DNA of 64,000 nt from Azoarcus sp. KH32C (GCF_000349945.1 NC_020548.1:62001-126000); one strand, 5' to 3'; shown: positions 8,493 through 18,401, numbered from the stretch's first letter. Notes: generated from the sequence alone by a model not told the origin. Made by a program: numbers and translations.

Positions 8493-9794
8493 GTGGATCT
8501 CGATATCGAAAAACGCACATTGCGCCGGATCACTTGACGAATCGTGCCCTTCATCATGCTGTTGTACTTCATCGCCTACATCGACCGGGTCAACATCGGC
8601 TTCGCCGCCTTGACCATGAAGGAAGATCTGGGCTTTACCGCGTCGATCCTCGGCTTTGGCGCGGGCATCTTCTTCTGGGGCTACTTCCTGTTCGAAGTGC
8701 CCTCCAACATTGTGCTGCACAAGGTCGGCGCGCGTCTGTGGATCGCCCGGGTCATGGTGACCTGGGGGATCATTTCGGGCGGCATGGCCTTCATCGAGGG
8801 GCCGACCAGCTTCTATGTGATGCGCTTCCTGCTCGGGGCTGCGGAGGCGGGCTTCTTCCCCGGGATCATCCTGTATCTCAGCTATTGGTTCCCGGCCCGC
8901 CATCGCGCCGGCGTGACCGCATTCTTCATGGCTGCGGCACCGATCTCCACCGCGCTGGGCTCTCCGATCTCCGCCGCGCTGCTGGAAATGAACGGCTTCA
9001 TGGGCTTCCAAGGCTGGCAGTGGATGTTCATCCTCGAAGCCATTCCCGCCCTGATCCTCGGCGTGCTCGTCTTCTTCTACATGACCGACAAGCCCGAGCA
9101 GGCGAAGTGGCTGAAGGACGACGAACGCGCCTGGCTGGTCAAGGCCATGAACGAGGAAAACGCCAGCAAGGCGGACAACGCCAAGCACGGCATCCTCAGC
9201 GGCCTCGCCAATCCCAAGGTGCTGGCGCTGGCGATGATCTACTTCGGTACGTCCGCCGGTCTCTATACCCTCGGCATCTGGGCGCCGCAGATCATCAAGC
9301 AGCTCGGGGTGTCATCGATGACCGTCGGCTTCCTCAATGCCATCCCGCCGATCGTTTCGGTGGTGGCCATGGTCCTCTGGTCGCGTCATTCCGATCGCAC
9401 CGGCGAGCGCACCTGGCACGTCATCCTGGCCTGCCTGGCAGCGGCGACCGGCCTCGTGGTTGCCGGCGGCGCCAATTCCATCGTCGGCCTGATTGCCGCG
9501 CTGACCCTGGTCAACATCGGTATCAGCTGCGCCAAGCCGCCGCTGTGGAGCATGCCGACCACGTTCCTGTCCGGCGCCGCGGCCGCCACCGGCATCGCCA
9601 CCATCAACTCGATCGGGAACCTCGGCGGATTTGCCGGCCCGGCGATGATCGGCTGGGTCAAGGACCAGACCGGCAGCTTCACAGGCGGCCTGTACTTCGT
9701 CGCCGGCCTGCTCGTGCTCTCGGCCTTCCTCACCCTGATGCTGGCCCGTTCCCAGAAGCCGCAGGCGGTGACCGCCCAAGTGGCCACGCACTGA
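8493..9794 (+). pseudogene. MFS tartrate carrier (ACS family), interrupted by in-frame TGA at codon 15
   Basis: A strong ribosome site (GGAGGAG, 6 bases upstream) points to GTG 8493 as the start. The frame then reads VDLDIEKRTLRRIT, a TGA at 8535-8537, and RIVPFIML onward as an otherwise intact anion:cation symporter-family transporter with 12 hydrophobic segments. The homologous carrier at 21668 has TWRLLPFLML, so the TGA stands exactly where a Trp (TGG) belongs: a single G-to-A change. Reinitiation at GTG 8544 would keep the first membrane helix but has no ribosome site. The rest of the frame shows no other damage, so the lesion is recent, or a sequencing error, or is read through. Substrate is inferred from ttdAB directly downstream. 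Confidence 0.8.
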
Positions 9795-9832
9795 AACACC
9801 CCCCAACCCCAACAGATTCTCAGGAGCACAAC

Positions 9833-10732
9833 ATGGATAAGGAAGCCGCAGTTCAGTCCCTGACGGACACGATGGCCAAATTCACGTCCTACATCGGCAA
9901 GCGTCTGCCGACCGACGTGAAGCAGAAACTCGCCGACCTTCGCACCCTGGAAACCAACCCGCTCGCGAAGGCCATCTACGACTCGATGGACGAGAACCAG
10001 CAAGCCGCCGACAAGCTCGACCGGCCAAGCTGCCAGGACACTGGCGTGATCCAGTACTTCATCTCCGCCGGCGCGAAGTTCCCGCTGCTGGGCGAGCTCG
10101 AAGAGATCCTGCAGAACGCGACCCTCGGCGCCACGACGCTGGGCCCGCTGCGCCACAACGCCGTCGAGACCTTCGACGAGAAGAACACCGGCACCAACAC
10201 CGGCTCGAAGATTCCCTGGCTGGATTGGGAGATCGTACCGGATTCCGACACCGCGACGATCGACGTGTACATGGCCGGCGGCGGCTGCACGCTGCCGGGC
10301 AAGGCGACCGTGCTGATGCCGGGCCAAGGCTACGAGGGTGTCACCGAATTCGTGTTCGACGTCATCACCTCGCGCGGCGTCAATGCCTGCCCGCCGCTGC
10401 TGGTCGGCGTGGGCGTGTCGACCTCGGTCGAGACCGCGGCGCGGCTGTCGAAGCGCGCGATCCTGCGGCCGGTCAATTCGAAGAACCCCAACGCGAACGC
10501 CGCGCTGATGGAAGAGCTGCTCGAAGAGGGGCTTAACGAAGTCGGCATCGGCCCGCAGGGGCTCACCGGAAACAACAGCGTGATGGGCGTGAACATCGAG
10601 TCCTCCGCCCGCCACCCCTCGACGATCGGCGTCGCCGTCTCGACCGGCTGCTGGGCGCATCGCCGCGGCAAGATTCGCTTCAACGCCGACCTGTCCTACG
10701 AAATCCTGTCCCACGAAGGAGTGGTGCTGTGA
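9833..10732 (+). CDS. ttdA: L(+)-tartrate dehydratase, alpha subunit
   Basis: A 299-residue protein of the class I fumarase/tartrate dehydratase alpha family. It carries the RPSCQDTGVIQYF cluster motif and conserved cysteines in GGGCTLPG and STGCWAHRRGK, which together bind the catalytic [4Fe-4S] cluster that dehydrates L-tartrate to oxaloacetate. ATG 9833 is preceded by CAGGAG. Its stop overlaps the GTG start of ttdB (GTGA), ensuring paired synthesis of the two subunits. The length matches TtdA (about 300), and the beta partner is very close to E. coli TtdB, which favours tartrate dehydratase over two-subunit fumarase. Confidence 0.9.
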   Translation: MDKEAAVQSLTDTMAKFTSYIGKRLPTDVKQKLADLRTLETNPLAKAIYDSMDENQQAADKLDRPSCQDTGVIQYFISAGAKFPLLGELEEILQNATLGATTLGPLRHNAVETFDEKNTGTNTGSKIPWLDWEIVPDSDTATIDVYMAGGGCTLPGKATVLMPGQGYEGVTEFVFDVITSRGVNACPPLLVGVGVSTSVETAARLSKRAILRPVNSKNPNANAALMEELLEEGLNEVGIGPQGLTGNNSVMGVNIESSARHPSTIGVAVSTGCWAHRRGKIRFNADLSYEILSHEGVVL

Positions 10733-11337
10733 AAAAGATCCTGCAAACCCCGATCCGCGACGAAGATCTCGAATCCCTGAACGTCGGCGATGTCGTCTAT
10801 CTCACCGGCCACCTCGTCACCTGCCGCGACGTCGCCCACCGGCGCCTCATCGAGCAGAAGCGCGAGCTGCCCGTCGATCTGAAGGGCGGCGCGATCTTCC
10901 ACGCCGGCCCGATCGTGCGCAAGAAGGACGACGGCAAGTTCGAAATGGTCTCGATCGGTCCGACCACCAGCATGCGGATGGAGAAGTTCGAGCGCGAGTT
11001 CATCAAGCAGACCGGCGTGAAGCTGATCGTCGGCAAGGGCGGCATGGGCCCCGAAACGACGGCGGGCTGCCAGGAAGGCAAAGCGGTCCATGCGATCTTC
11101 CCCGGCGGCTGCGCGGTGCTCGCGGCAACCAAGGTCGAGGAGATCGAGCGCGCCGAGTGGCAAGACCTCGGGATGCCGGAAACGCTGTGGGTCAACCGCG
11201 TGAAGGAATTCGGGCCGCTGATCATCTCCATCGACACTAAGGGCAACAACCTGATCGAGAAGAACAAGGAGAGCTTCAACGCGAAGAAGGCGCCCGTGAT
11301 GGAGAGAATCTTCAGTCAGGTGAAGTTCATCAAGTAA
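10729..11337 (+). CDS. ttdB: L(+)-tartrate dehydratase, beta subunit
   Basis: A 202-residue protein that matches the E. coli TtdB pattern along its whole length as I recall it: KKILQTPI start, VTCRDVAHRRLIE, IFHAGPIVRK, GPTTSMRME, VGKGGMGPET and CRVKEF-like VNRVKEFGPLIISID. It forms the swivelling C-terminal domain of the heteromeric dehydratase with TtdA. The GTG start at 10729 overlaps the ttdA stop. With the carrier and LysR gene this is a compact tartrate uptake and dehydration locus feeding oxaloacetate to central metabolism. Confidence 0.92.
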   Translation: MKKILQTPIRDEDLESLNVGDVVYLTGHLVTCRDVAHRRLIEQKRELPVDLKGGAIFHAGPIVRKKDDGKFEMVSIGPTTSMRMEKFEREFIKQTGVKLIVGKGGMGPETTAGCQEGKAVHAIFPGGCAVLAATKVEEIERAEWQDLGMPETLWVNRVKEFGPLIISIDTKGNNLIEKNKESFNAKKAPVMERIFSQVKFIK

Positions 11338-11419
11338 GGGGCGCGGGAGGGGACGACGACTGGTGGCGGATCGCGGTATGCTTCATGCGTTGGCCCAAAA
11401 TTCAATAGAGAGCTTCCAG

Positions 11420-11713
11420 ATGAAGAAAACCCTGCTCGCCGCCGCGCTCGCAACACTTCCGCTGTTTGCCGGCGCGGTCGATCTCAACATCAACGTCCCC
11501 TCCGTTCGCATCGACGCCCCGGGCGTGTCGATCACGTTCGGCGCCCGCAACGAGCGCGGCTACTACTGGGACGGCGGCGAGTGGCGTGACCCGGTTTACT
11601 GGCGCCGTCACGACGGCCCCCGCGGCGAAAAGTATTACACCGGCCGGGGCAAAGGGGCGCACCACGACGGCGGCTTCTGCCCGCCGGGGCAGGCCAAGAA
11701 GGGCAACTGCTGA
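11420..11713 (+). CDS. Exported DUF2502-like small protein
   Basis: A 97-residue protein from ATG 11420, which has GAGAG about 10 bases upstream. The N-terminus KKTLLAAALATLPLFAGA is a clear signal peptide. The mature part begins VDLNINVPSVRIDAPGV and has aromatic, charged segments (YYWDGGEWRDPVYW) and a basic C-terminus with two cysteines. The pattern resembles the DUF2502 periplasmic proteins such as E. coli YpeC, function unknown. A strong terminator follows. Confidence 0.7.
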   Translation: MKKTLLAAALATLPLFAGAVDLNINVPSVRIDAPGVSITFGARNERGYYWDGGEWRDPVYWRRHDGPRGEKYYTGRGKGAHHDGGFCPPGQAKKGNC

Positions 11714-11734
11714 TACTCGGCACCATCCCAACGG

Positions 11735-11766
11735 AAAAGGGCGGCTCAGTGGCCGCCCTTTTCTTT
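11735..11766. terminator. Rho-independent terminator, bidirectional
   Basis: AAAAGGGCGGC and GCCGCCCTTTT form a perfect 11-bp stem around a 6-base loop, followed by TTCTTTT on the plus strand and preceded by A residues for the minus strand. It separates the DUF2502-like gene from the convergent acyl-CoA dehydrogenase and can serve both. Confidence 0.85.
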
Positions 11767-11789
11767 TGACGATCTCGGCCCGGAAAGGC

Positions 11790-13586
11790 TTATTCGAACA
11801 GCTCGTCACCAACCCCGAGGATTGCGGCGTCGCCGGTCGTCACCACTTTGCACCAAGCGTCGGCCTGGGTCAGCAGTTGATCAGCGTAGAAGCCGGCGGT
11901 CGCGATCTTGTTCCGATAGAAGCGCTGGTCGCCCTCTTCCTTGTCGAGGTGGGCGGCCGCCGCCAGGGCTGCCCTGCCCATCATCCAGCCGCCGCAGACG
12001 ACGACGGCGAGATTGAGATAGGGAACGGCCGCGGTCAGCGCGGCGGAAGCATTCGACCTGGCGTTGCCCAGCACCCACTCGGTGGCATCGGACCACGCCT
12101 GCGCCGCGGCCAGCAGATGGCGGCCAATGGCGCGCAGTTCCGGCCGCATGGAAGCCAGCAGATCCTTGGCTGTGCCACGCACTTCGCCGAAGACGACCTT
12201 GGCGGTCGCGCCCTGATCGCGCATCAGCTTGCGGAAAATCAGGTCGTTGGCCTGGATGCCGGTGGTGCCCTCGTAGATCGTCGTGATGCGGGAATCGCGC
12301 CAGTGCTGCGCGGCACCGGTCTCCTCGATGAAGCCCATCCCGCCATGCACCTGGATACCCAGCGAGGTCACCTCGACCGCCATCTCGGTGCCGCCGCCTT
12401 TGACCACCGGAATCAGCAGTTCGGCCAGGAACAGGTCGCACTTCCTCTGCTCCGGGTCGGTGCCGGCGTGAGCACGGTCGAGCAGCCCGGCAGTGAAGTA
12501 GGTGATGGCGCGGCAGGCTTCGACGCGCGACTTCATCAGCATCAGCATGCGGCGGACGTCCGGATGCTTGTCGATGGTGACGAGCGCCTCGCCCGTCACG
12601 GCATCCCTGCCCTGCTTGCGTTCGCGGGCGTAGCCGAGAGCCTGCTGGTAGGCGCGCTCGCCGAGGGCGACGCCCTGCAGGCCGACGCCCATGCGGGCTT
12701 CGTTCATCATGATGAACATGTATTCCAGGCCGCGGTTCGCCTCGCCCAGCAGATAGCCGACCGCACCGCCGTTGTCCCCGAAGGCCATGACGCAGGTCGG
12801 GCTGGCGTGGATGCCGAGCTTGTGCTCGATCGACACGCAGTAGGCGTCGTTGCGTTCGCCGAGCGAGCCGTCGGCGCCCACCAGGAACTTCGGCACCAGG
12901 AAGAGCGAGATGCCCTTCACGCCGGCCGGGGCGTCCGGCAGGCGGGCGAGGACGAGATGGACGATGTTGTCCGTCATGTCGTGGTCGCCATAGGTGATGA
13001 AGATCTTCTGGCCGAAGACGCGGTAGCTGCCATCGGCCTGCGGCTCGGCGCGGCTGCGGATCAGGGCCAGGTCGGAACCGGCGTTCGGTTCGGTCAGGTT
13101 CATCGTGCCGGTCCACTCGCCGGAAATCATCTTCTCCAGGTAGATGGCCTTCAATTCGTCGCTCGCGCAGGTCAGCAGGGCGGCGACGGCACCGCTGGTC
13201 AGCAGCGGGCCGAGCGAAAAGGACAGGTTGGCGGACGAAACCATTTCCTTGACGGCGATGCCGATGGTTTCCGGCAGTCCTTGCCCGCCGTACCCCGTCG
13301 GCGAGGCCAAGCCGTTCCAGCCGGCTTCGCAGAAGGCCTTGTAGGCTTCCTTCCAGCCCTCGGCGGTGATCACGCCTTCCGGTCCGAGCTTGCAACCCTG
13401 GGTGTCACCGCTGCGGTTGAGCGGAGCCAGCACGCCGCTGGCGAACTTGGCCGCCTCCTCGAGGATGGCATCTGCCATGTCGGGCGTGGCTTCTTCACAG
13501 CCGGGAAGCGCTGCGATGGCGTCGAGACCGACGATTTCGTCCATCACGAAACGCATGTCCTTCACCGGGGCGATGTAATCGCTCAT
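11790..13586 (-). CDS. Acyl-CoA dehydrogenase with extended C-terminal domain
   Basis: A 598-residue protein, longer than the roughly 390 residues of typical acyl-CoA dehydrogenases and equal to the DmdC/FadE-like group with an extra C-terminal domain. It has the FAD/substrate motif MNLTEPNAGSDLALIRSRA, the FITYGDHDMT segment, and IYEGTTGIQANDLIF, where the glutamate is the expected catalytic base. It would oxidise an acyl-CoA to the 2-enoyl-CoA, the first step of beta-oxidation. It is the last gene of a minus-strand operon behind the thiolase (26-bp gap) and the fused hydratase/dehydrogenase. Chain length or aromatic specificity cannot be seen. Confidence 0.88.
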   Translation of the reverse strand: MSDYIAPVKDMRFVMDEIVGLDAIAALPGCEEATPDMADAILEEAAKFASGVLAPLNRSGDTQGCKLGPEGVITAEGWKEAYKAFCEAGWNGLASPTGYGGQGLPETIGIAVKEMVSSANLSFSLGPLLTSGAVAALLTCASDELKAIYLEKMISGEWTGTMNLTEPNAGSDLALIRSRAEPQADGSYRVFGQKIFITYGDHDMTDNIVHLVLARLPDAPAGVKGISLFLVPKFLVGADGSLGERNDAYCVSIEHKLGIHASPTCVMAFGDNGGAVGYLLGEANRGLEYMFIMMNEARMGVGLQGVALGERAYQQALGYARERKQGRDAVTGEALVTIDKHPDVRRMLMLMKSRVEACRAITYFTAGLLDRAHAGTDPEQRKCDLFLAELLIPVVKGGGTEMAVEVTSLGIQVHGGMGFIEETGAAQHWRDSRITTIYEGTTGIQANDLIFRKLMRDQGATAKVVFGEVRGTAKDLLASMRPELRAIGRHLLAAAQAWSDATEWVLGNARSNASAALTAAVPYLNLAVVVCGGWMMGRAALAAAAHLDKEEGDQRFYRNKIATAGFYADQLLTQADAWCKVVTTGDAAILGVGDELFE

Positions 13587-13612
13587 GGGGTTTCCTCTTT
13601 ATATTTGTGTGT

Positions 13613-14809
13613 TCAGAGACGTTCGAAGATGCCGGCGGCACCCATGCCGGTGCCGATGCACATGCTGACCATCCCGTACTTGCCGCCGGTGCGGCGCATG
13701 CCGTGCACCAACGTCGCCGTGCGGATGGCGCCGGTGGCGCCGAGCGGGTGGCCGAGCGCGATCGCGCCGCCCTGCGGGTTGATCTTCGACGGATCGAGGT
13801 CGAGCTCCTGGATCACGGCCAGGGCCTGTGCGGCAAAGGCCTCATTCAGTTCGATCCAGTCGAGGTCTTCCTTGCGGATGCCGACTTGCTGCAGCACCTT
13901 CGGAATTGCCACGATCGGCCCGATGCCCATGATCTCCGGCGCCACCCCGCCGACGGCAAAGCCGGCGAAGCGGGCGAGCGGCGTCAGGTTGTGTTCCTTC
14001 AGGACCTTCTCCGAGACCAGCATCACCGCACCGGCGCCGTCGGACATCTGCGAGGCGTTACCCGCCGTGACCGAGCCCTTGGCGTGGAAGACCGGGCGCA
14101 GCTTGGCAAGCTTCTCGATGGAAATGTCCGCGCGTGCGCCTTCGTCGTCGGTCGGCGTGCGGTCGCGCTGGCGGACTTCGCCGGTTGCGAGATCGGGCTT
14201 GTAGTCGCGCACCGTGAAGGGCGAGATCTCGGCCTTGAAATGGCCGGCGGCAATCGCGGCGCAGGCCTTGCGATGGGACGCTTCGGCAAAGGCATCCTGC
14301 GCCTCGCGGCCGATGCCCCACTGCTGCGCGACCTTCTCGGCGGTCAGGCCCATGCCGTAAGCGATGCCGAGGTTTTCGTCGGAGAAGAAGGCCGGGTTGG
14401 GCGTCACCTTGTTGCCCATCATGTTCGACATGACGCTCATCGACTCGGTGCCGGCGGCGATCATCACGTCGGCGAGGCCGAGACGGATCTGATTGGCGGC
14501 ATCGGCCACGGCCTGCAGGCCGGAGGAGCAGAAGCGGTTGATCGTCATGCCCGGGACGGTATTCGGCAGGCCGGCGAGCAGCGCGCCGATGCGGGCGACG
14601 TTCATGCCCTGCTCTGCTTCGGGCATGGCGCAGCCGACGATGACGTCACCGATACGGGCCGGATCCACGCCCGGCACCTGTGCAACCACCGAGCGGATGG
14701 CGTGGGCCAGCATGTCGTCCGGCCGGGCGTTCCTGAACATGCCGTTGCGCTTGGCCACCGGCAGACGGGTCGCGGCGACGATGTAGGCGTCCTGAATCTG
14801 TTTGCTCAT
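13613..14809 (-). CDS. Acetyl-CoA acyltransferase (thiolase)
   Basis: A 398-residue thiolase. The acyl-accepting cysteine is in NRFCSSGLQAVADAA, the catalytic histidine in GGAIALGHPLGATGA, and the second cysteine in CIGTGMGAAG. Length and motifs fit degradative thiolase II of the FadA type, which cleaves 3-ketoacyl-CoA to acetyl-CoA and a shortened acyl-CoA. The gene sits 22 bp after the fused hydratase/dehydrogenase, giving a three-gene beta-oxidation operon. Confidence 0.92.
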   Translation of the reverse strand: MSKQIQDAYIVAATRLPVAKRNGMFRNARPDDMLAHAIRSVVAQVPGVDPARIGDVIVGCAMPEAEQGMNVARIGALLAGLPNTVPGMTINRFCSSGLQAVADAANQIRLGLADVMIAAGTESMSVMSNMMGNKVTPNPAFFSDENLGIAYGMGLTAEKVAQQWGIGREAQDAFAEASHRKACAAIAAGHFKAEISPFTVRDYKPDLATGEVRQRDRTPTDDEGARADISIEKLAKLRPVFHAKGSVTAGNASQMSDGAGAVMLVSEKVLKEHNLTPLARFAGFAVGGVAPEIMGIGPIVAIPKVLQQVGIRKEDLDWIELNEAFAAQALAVIQELDLDPSKINPQGGAIALGHPLGATGAIRTATLVHGMRRTGGKYGMVSMCIGTGMGAAGIFERL

Positions 14810-14831
14810 TCGAGTTTTCTCCTGGGCCGGA

Positions 14832-17234
14832 TCAATTACGGAGCGGCTTGCCGGTATCGAGCATGTGCTGGATCCGGGCCTGGGTTTGGGGGTTCTTCAG
14901 CAGGTCGATGAACAAGCGGCGCTCGACCGTGAGCAGCCACGCCTCGTCGACCAGGCTGCCGGCATCGACTTCGCCGCCGCACAGGGCGACCGCCGCGGCG
15001 CGGGCGACCTGGTAGTCGTAGGCGGAAATCATGCCGCCGTCGCGCATGTTCACCAGCGTCATCTCCAGCGTCGCAATGCCGCCGCGGCCGGCCACCGGCA
15101 CCGCACGTGCGGTGGCGCGGGGTGCGTAGCCGGATTCGGCCAGCGCACGGGCTTCGCGGATCGCCACGTAGAGCAGCTCGTCGGGGTGGAACAGCATGGT
15201 GTCGGTCGCACGGGCGAAGCCGTAGTCCACCGCTTCCGCGGCGCTCTTCGAGACCTTGGCCGTGGCGATGTTCATGAACGCCGGTTGCAAGAAGGCCATC
15301 AGGTCGCCCGATGTCCCGGCACGCGCGGCCCATTCCGCCGCCTGCAGCGCGAATTCCTTGCAGCCGCCGCCGGCCGGAATCAGGCCGACACCGGCTTCGA
15401 CCAGGCCCATGTAGCTTTCCAGCGCCAACACGCGGCGCGCCGCATGCAGAGCGAACTCGCAGCCGCCGCCCAGGGCCATGCCCTGGACCGCCGCCACCAC
15501 CGGCACCGCCGCGTACTTCAACGTCTGGCCGGCCTGCTGGAAGGCGGCGACATAGTTGTCGAGCTTCGCGAAATCGCCGGCCGCACACGCCTCCGCCACC
15601 TGCGCCAGGTTGGCGCCGACCGCGAAGGGCGGCTGGTGCCAGATGACCAGGCCGGCCAGACTCTGCTCGGCCTGGCGCACGGCCGCCACGACGCCTTCCA
15701 CCACTTCGGTGCCGATGGCATGCATCTTGGACTTGAAGGAGAGGATGCCGATGCCGGCATCGACCGCTGGCAGGCGCCACAGGCGGACGCCGTCGTTCTC
15801 GAACAGCGTCTCGCCGGATTGCTCGGGCGACAGCGAGCCGTCGCCGAGAACGCTGTCCGGGTAGAGTTGGCGCTGGTAGACCGGCAGCGCGGAGCGCGGC
15901 ACGTAGACCTTGCGGCGCGGCGACCACGAGCCTTGCGGCGTATGCACGCCGTTGCGTCCGTCCAGCACCCAGGCCGGCAGCGGCACGTTGCTCATCGTCT
16001 CGCCGGCAGCGATATCGGCGGCAATAGCCTGGGCGATGTCGGTCCAGCCGGCGGATTGCCAGATCTCGAACGGCCCCTGCTCCCACCCGAAGCCCCAACG
16101 CATCGCGAGGTCGAGATCGCGGGCATTGTCGGCGACGGCCTCGAGCTGCACCGCGGCGTAGTGGAAGACGTCGCGGAAGATCGCCCACAGGAACCGCGCC
16201 TGGGGATCCTTCGAGGCACGCAGTGCGGCGAAGCGGCTGGCGGGGTTCTTGTCCTTGAGGATGGCGGCCACGTCGGCGCTGAGTTCGCCGCTCGAGGGGC
16301 GGTAATCCTGCTGGCCGACGTCGAGCACGTGGATGTCCTTGCCGACCTTGCGGAAGATGCCGCCCTTGGTCTTCTGGCCCAGGGCACCCTTCTCGATCAG
16401 CTGTTCCAGCCAGGCCGGCGCATTGAAATGGCGATGCCACGGGTCGTCGGGCAGCGTGTTGTGCATGGTGCGCACGACATGGGCCAGCGTATCCAGGCCG
16501 ACGACGTCCGCCGTACGGTAGGTGGCACTCTTCGGACGGCCGATCTTCGGCCCGGTCAGGAGGTCGACCACATCGAAGCCGAGCTCGAAGCGCTGGGTGT
16601 GATGCATCACCGCCAGGATCGAGAGGACGCCGATGCGGTTGGCGACGAAGTTGGGGGTGTCGAGGGCGCGGATCACGCCCTTGCCGAGACGGGAGGTCAG
16701 CCAGGTCTCGAGCGCATCGAGTGTGCCCGCATCGGTCGTGCGCGTCGCGATGATCTCGACCAGGCGCATGTAGCGCGGCGGGTTGAAGAAATGGATGCCG
16801 CAGAAGCGCGGACGAACGTCGGCCGGCAGCACCTGCGACAGCGCGTCGATCGACAGCCCTGAGGTGTTGGAGGCGACGATGGCATCGGGCGAGATGTGCG
16901 GCGCGATCTTGCCGTACAGGTCGTTCTTCCAGTCCATGCGCTCGGCGATCGCTTCGACGATCAGGTCGCAGGCGGTGAGCTGGGCGAGATGCTCATCGTA
17001 GTTCGCGGCCGAGATCAACTTCAGCGCCGTCTTGTTGGCGAGCGGCGCCGGTTCGAGCTTCTTCAGGCCGTCGATGGCCTTCTTGACGATGCCGTTCTTG
17101 TCACCTTCCTTCGCGGGCAGGTCAAAGAGGACGACCGGCACGCCGGCATTCGCAAAATGGGCCGCGATTTGTGCGCCCATGACGCCAGCCCCGAGCACCG
17201 CGACGCGGCGAATATGGAATTTCCGTTCTTGCAT
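14832..17234 (-). CDS. Fused 3-hydroxyacyl-CoA dehydrogenase / enoyl-CoA hydratase
   Basis: An 800-residue bifunctional enzyme with the dehydrogenase first. Residues about 8-40 hold the Rossmann NAD site (VAVLGAGVMGAQIAAHFANAG), followed by NTSGLSID, GIHFFNPPRYM and DTPNFVANRIG. A crotonase domain occupies about residues 490-690 (AVQGMALGGGCEFALHA and GLIPAGGGCKEFAL). This domain order is opposite to E. coli FadB and like the FadN type. It would hydrate enoyl-CoA and oxidise the 3-hydroxyacyl-CoA. It is the promoter-proximal gene of the operon and is divergent from an AraC-type regulator. Confidence 0.92.
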   Translation of the reverse strand: MQERKFHIRRVAVLGAGVMGAQIAAHFANAGVPVVLFDLPAKEGDKNGIVKKAIDGLKKLEPAPLANKTALKLISAANYDEHLAQLTACDLIVEAIAERMDWKNDLYGKIAPHISPDAIVASNTSGLSIDALSQVLPADVRPRFCGIHFFNPPRYMRLVEIIATRTTDAGTLDALETWLTSRLGKGVIRALDTPNFVANRIGVLSILAVMHHTQRFELGFDVVDLLTGPKIGRPKSATYRTADVVGLDTLAHVVRTMHNTLPDDPWHRHFNAPAWLEQLIEKGALGQKTKGGIFRKVGKDIHVLDVGQQDYRPSSGELSADVAAILKDKNPASRFAALRASKDPQARFLWAIFRDVFHYAAVQLEAVADNARDLDLAMRWGFGWEQGPFEIWQSAGWTDIAQAIAADIAAGETMSNVPLPAWVLDGRNGVHTPQGSWSPRRKVYVPRSALPVYQRQLYPDSVLGDGSLSPEQSGETLFENDGVRLWRLPAVDAGIGILSFKSKMHAIGTEVVEGVVAAVRQAEQSLAGLVIWHQPPFAVGANLAQVAEACAAGDFAKLDNYVAAFQQAGQTLKYAAVPVVAAVQGMALGGGCEFALHAARRVLALESYMGLVEAGVGLIPAGGGCKEFALQAAEWAARAGTSGDLMAFLQPAFMNIATAKVSKSAAEAVDYGFARATDTMLFHPDELLYVAIREARALAESGYAPRATARAVPVAGRGGIATLEMTLVNMRDGGMISAYDYQVARAAAVALCGGEVDAGSLVDEAWLLTVERRLFIDLLKNPQTQARIQHMLDTGKPLRN

Positions 17235-17388
17235 GAATGGCTCCGTTGAGTGTCCCCGCCCTGCGGACTCGCTTCAAACTATCTTCTTGAAAACGCTTCG
17301 ATTCTACGGAGCATCGACACGAGTTTCGTTTGCCGGACAGGCCGATTTACTTGCATAATCGGCCAACCTTTCCTGCAATTGGCTGCGC

Positions 17389-18390
17389 ATGACAATGCCG
17401 ACATCCACCACGATTCCGATCGATTTCGTTCGGGAATTGCTGACCGCCGTGCCGGATCCGGCACGGCATGCGGCCTACCTTGCGTCAGCGGGAATCGCCC
17501 CCGCGCTGATGGACGAATCCTCCGCGCGGGTCACGACCAACCAGTTCTCCGACTTGTACCGGCTACTGGCGCGCGAACTCGACGATGAACTGCCCGGCAT
17601 GTTCTCCCGTCCCGTGCGCGGGGGCGCGCTCAAGCTGCTTTGCCTCAGCATGCTCGAAGCGCCCAATCTTCGAGTTGCGCTCTATCGGCTGAGCTGCTTC
17701 TTCCGATTGCTGATCGATGACATGAGGATCCAGATCACGGTCAGCCACGACGTCGTCTGCGTCGCCCTGGTGCCAGCACAAGGGGCTGAACCCGCGCGGG
17801 TTCTCGCGCAGGAAATGATGCTCAAGGTCGTTCATGGGGTGACGTCCTGGCTGGCCGGAAAACAGCTGCCCCTGGAGAGGGCGGACTTTTGCTATCCGCC
17901 GCCGCAACACGCCTCTGCCTACGCGTATCTATTTCCGGGTCCGGTTTTCTTCGACCAGGCGCGCACGGCTCTGTATTTCCGGATCGGCAACCTCGACGTG
18001 CCGACCCGTCGCAACAAGCGGACGCTCACCGAATTTCTCAGGCGAGCCCCTGCGGACTGGCTGTTTGTCTCATCCGCCGAGCGCGTGATCAGCCATCGCG
18101 TCCGGGAGTACCTCGAGAACCATCTCGAAGGCGCGACGCCCATCGACGAGGTCGCCGACGTGCTCCATTGCTCGATACGAACGCTGTCGCGACGGCTGAG
18201 CGTCGAGGGAACGTCCTACCAGGCGATCAAGGACGAATTGCGACGCGATGTGGCGATTCAGCTGCTGACCAAGACCGCGACGCCGGTCGCAGTGATCGGA
18301 GCCCGGATCGGGTTCGACGATCCGACGACCTTTTACCGGGCCTTCAAGAAATGGACCGGCAGCACACCGGGCGCCTATCGCCCGACGTGA
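17389..18390 (+). CDS. AraC-family transcriptional regulator
   Basis: A 333-residue regulator. The N-terminal about 220 residues resemble the arginine/ornithine-regulator type sensor domain (LLTAVPDPARHAAYLASAGI), and the C-terminus has the two-helix-turn-helix AraC domain (EVADVLHCSIRTLSRRLSVEG and VIGARIGFDDPTTFYRAFKKWTG). ATG 17389 is in frame with a second ATG two codons later. It lies divergently 154 bp from the beta-oxidation operon and probably controls it in response to an acyl or carboxylic acid ligand; the ligand is not readable. Confidence 0.88.
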   Translation: MTMPTSTTIPIDFVRELLTAVPDPARHAAYLASAGIAPALMDESSARVTTNQFSDLYRLLARELDDELPGMFSRPVRGGALKLLCLSMLEAPNLRVALYRLSCFFRLLIDDMRIQITVSHDVVCVALVPAQGAEPARVLAQEMMLKVVHGVTSWLAGKQLPLERADFCYPPPQHASAYAYLFPGPVFFDQARTALYFRIGNLDVPTRRNKRTLTEFLRRAPADWLFVSSAERVISHRVREYLENHLEGATPIDEVADVLHCSIRTLSRRLSVEGTSYQAIKDELRRDVAIQLLTKTATPVAVIGARIGFDDPTTFYRAFKKWTGSTPGAYRPT

Positions 18391-18401
18391 GGTTCAACGG
18401 A

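Noticed and set aside
11466..14204. Plus-strand 912-codon frame opposite the acyl-CoA dehydrogenase and thiolase
   Set aside because: Its product has no recognisable fold and overlaps two strong genes with catalytic motifs.
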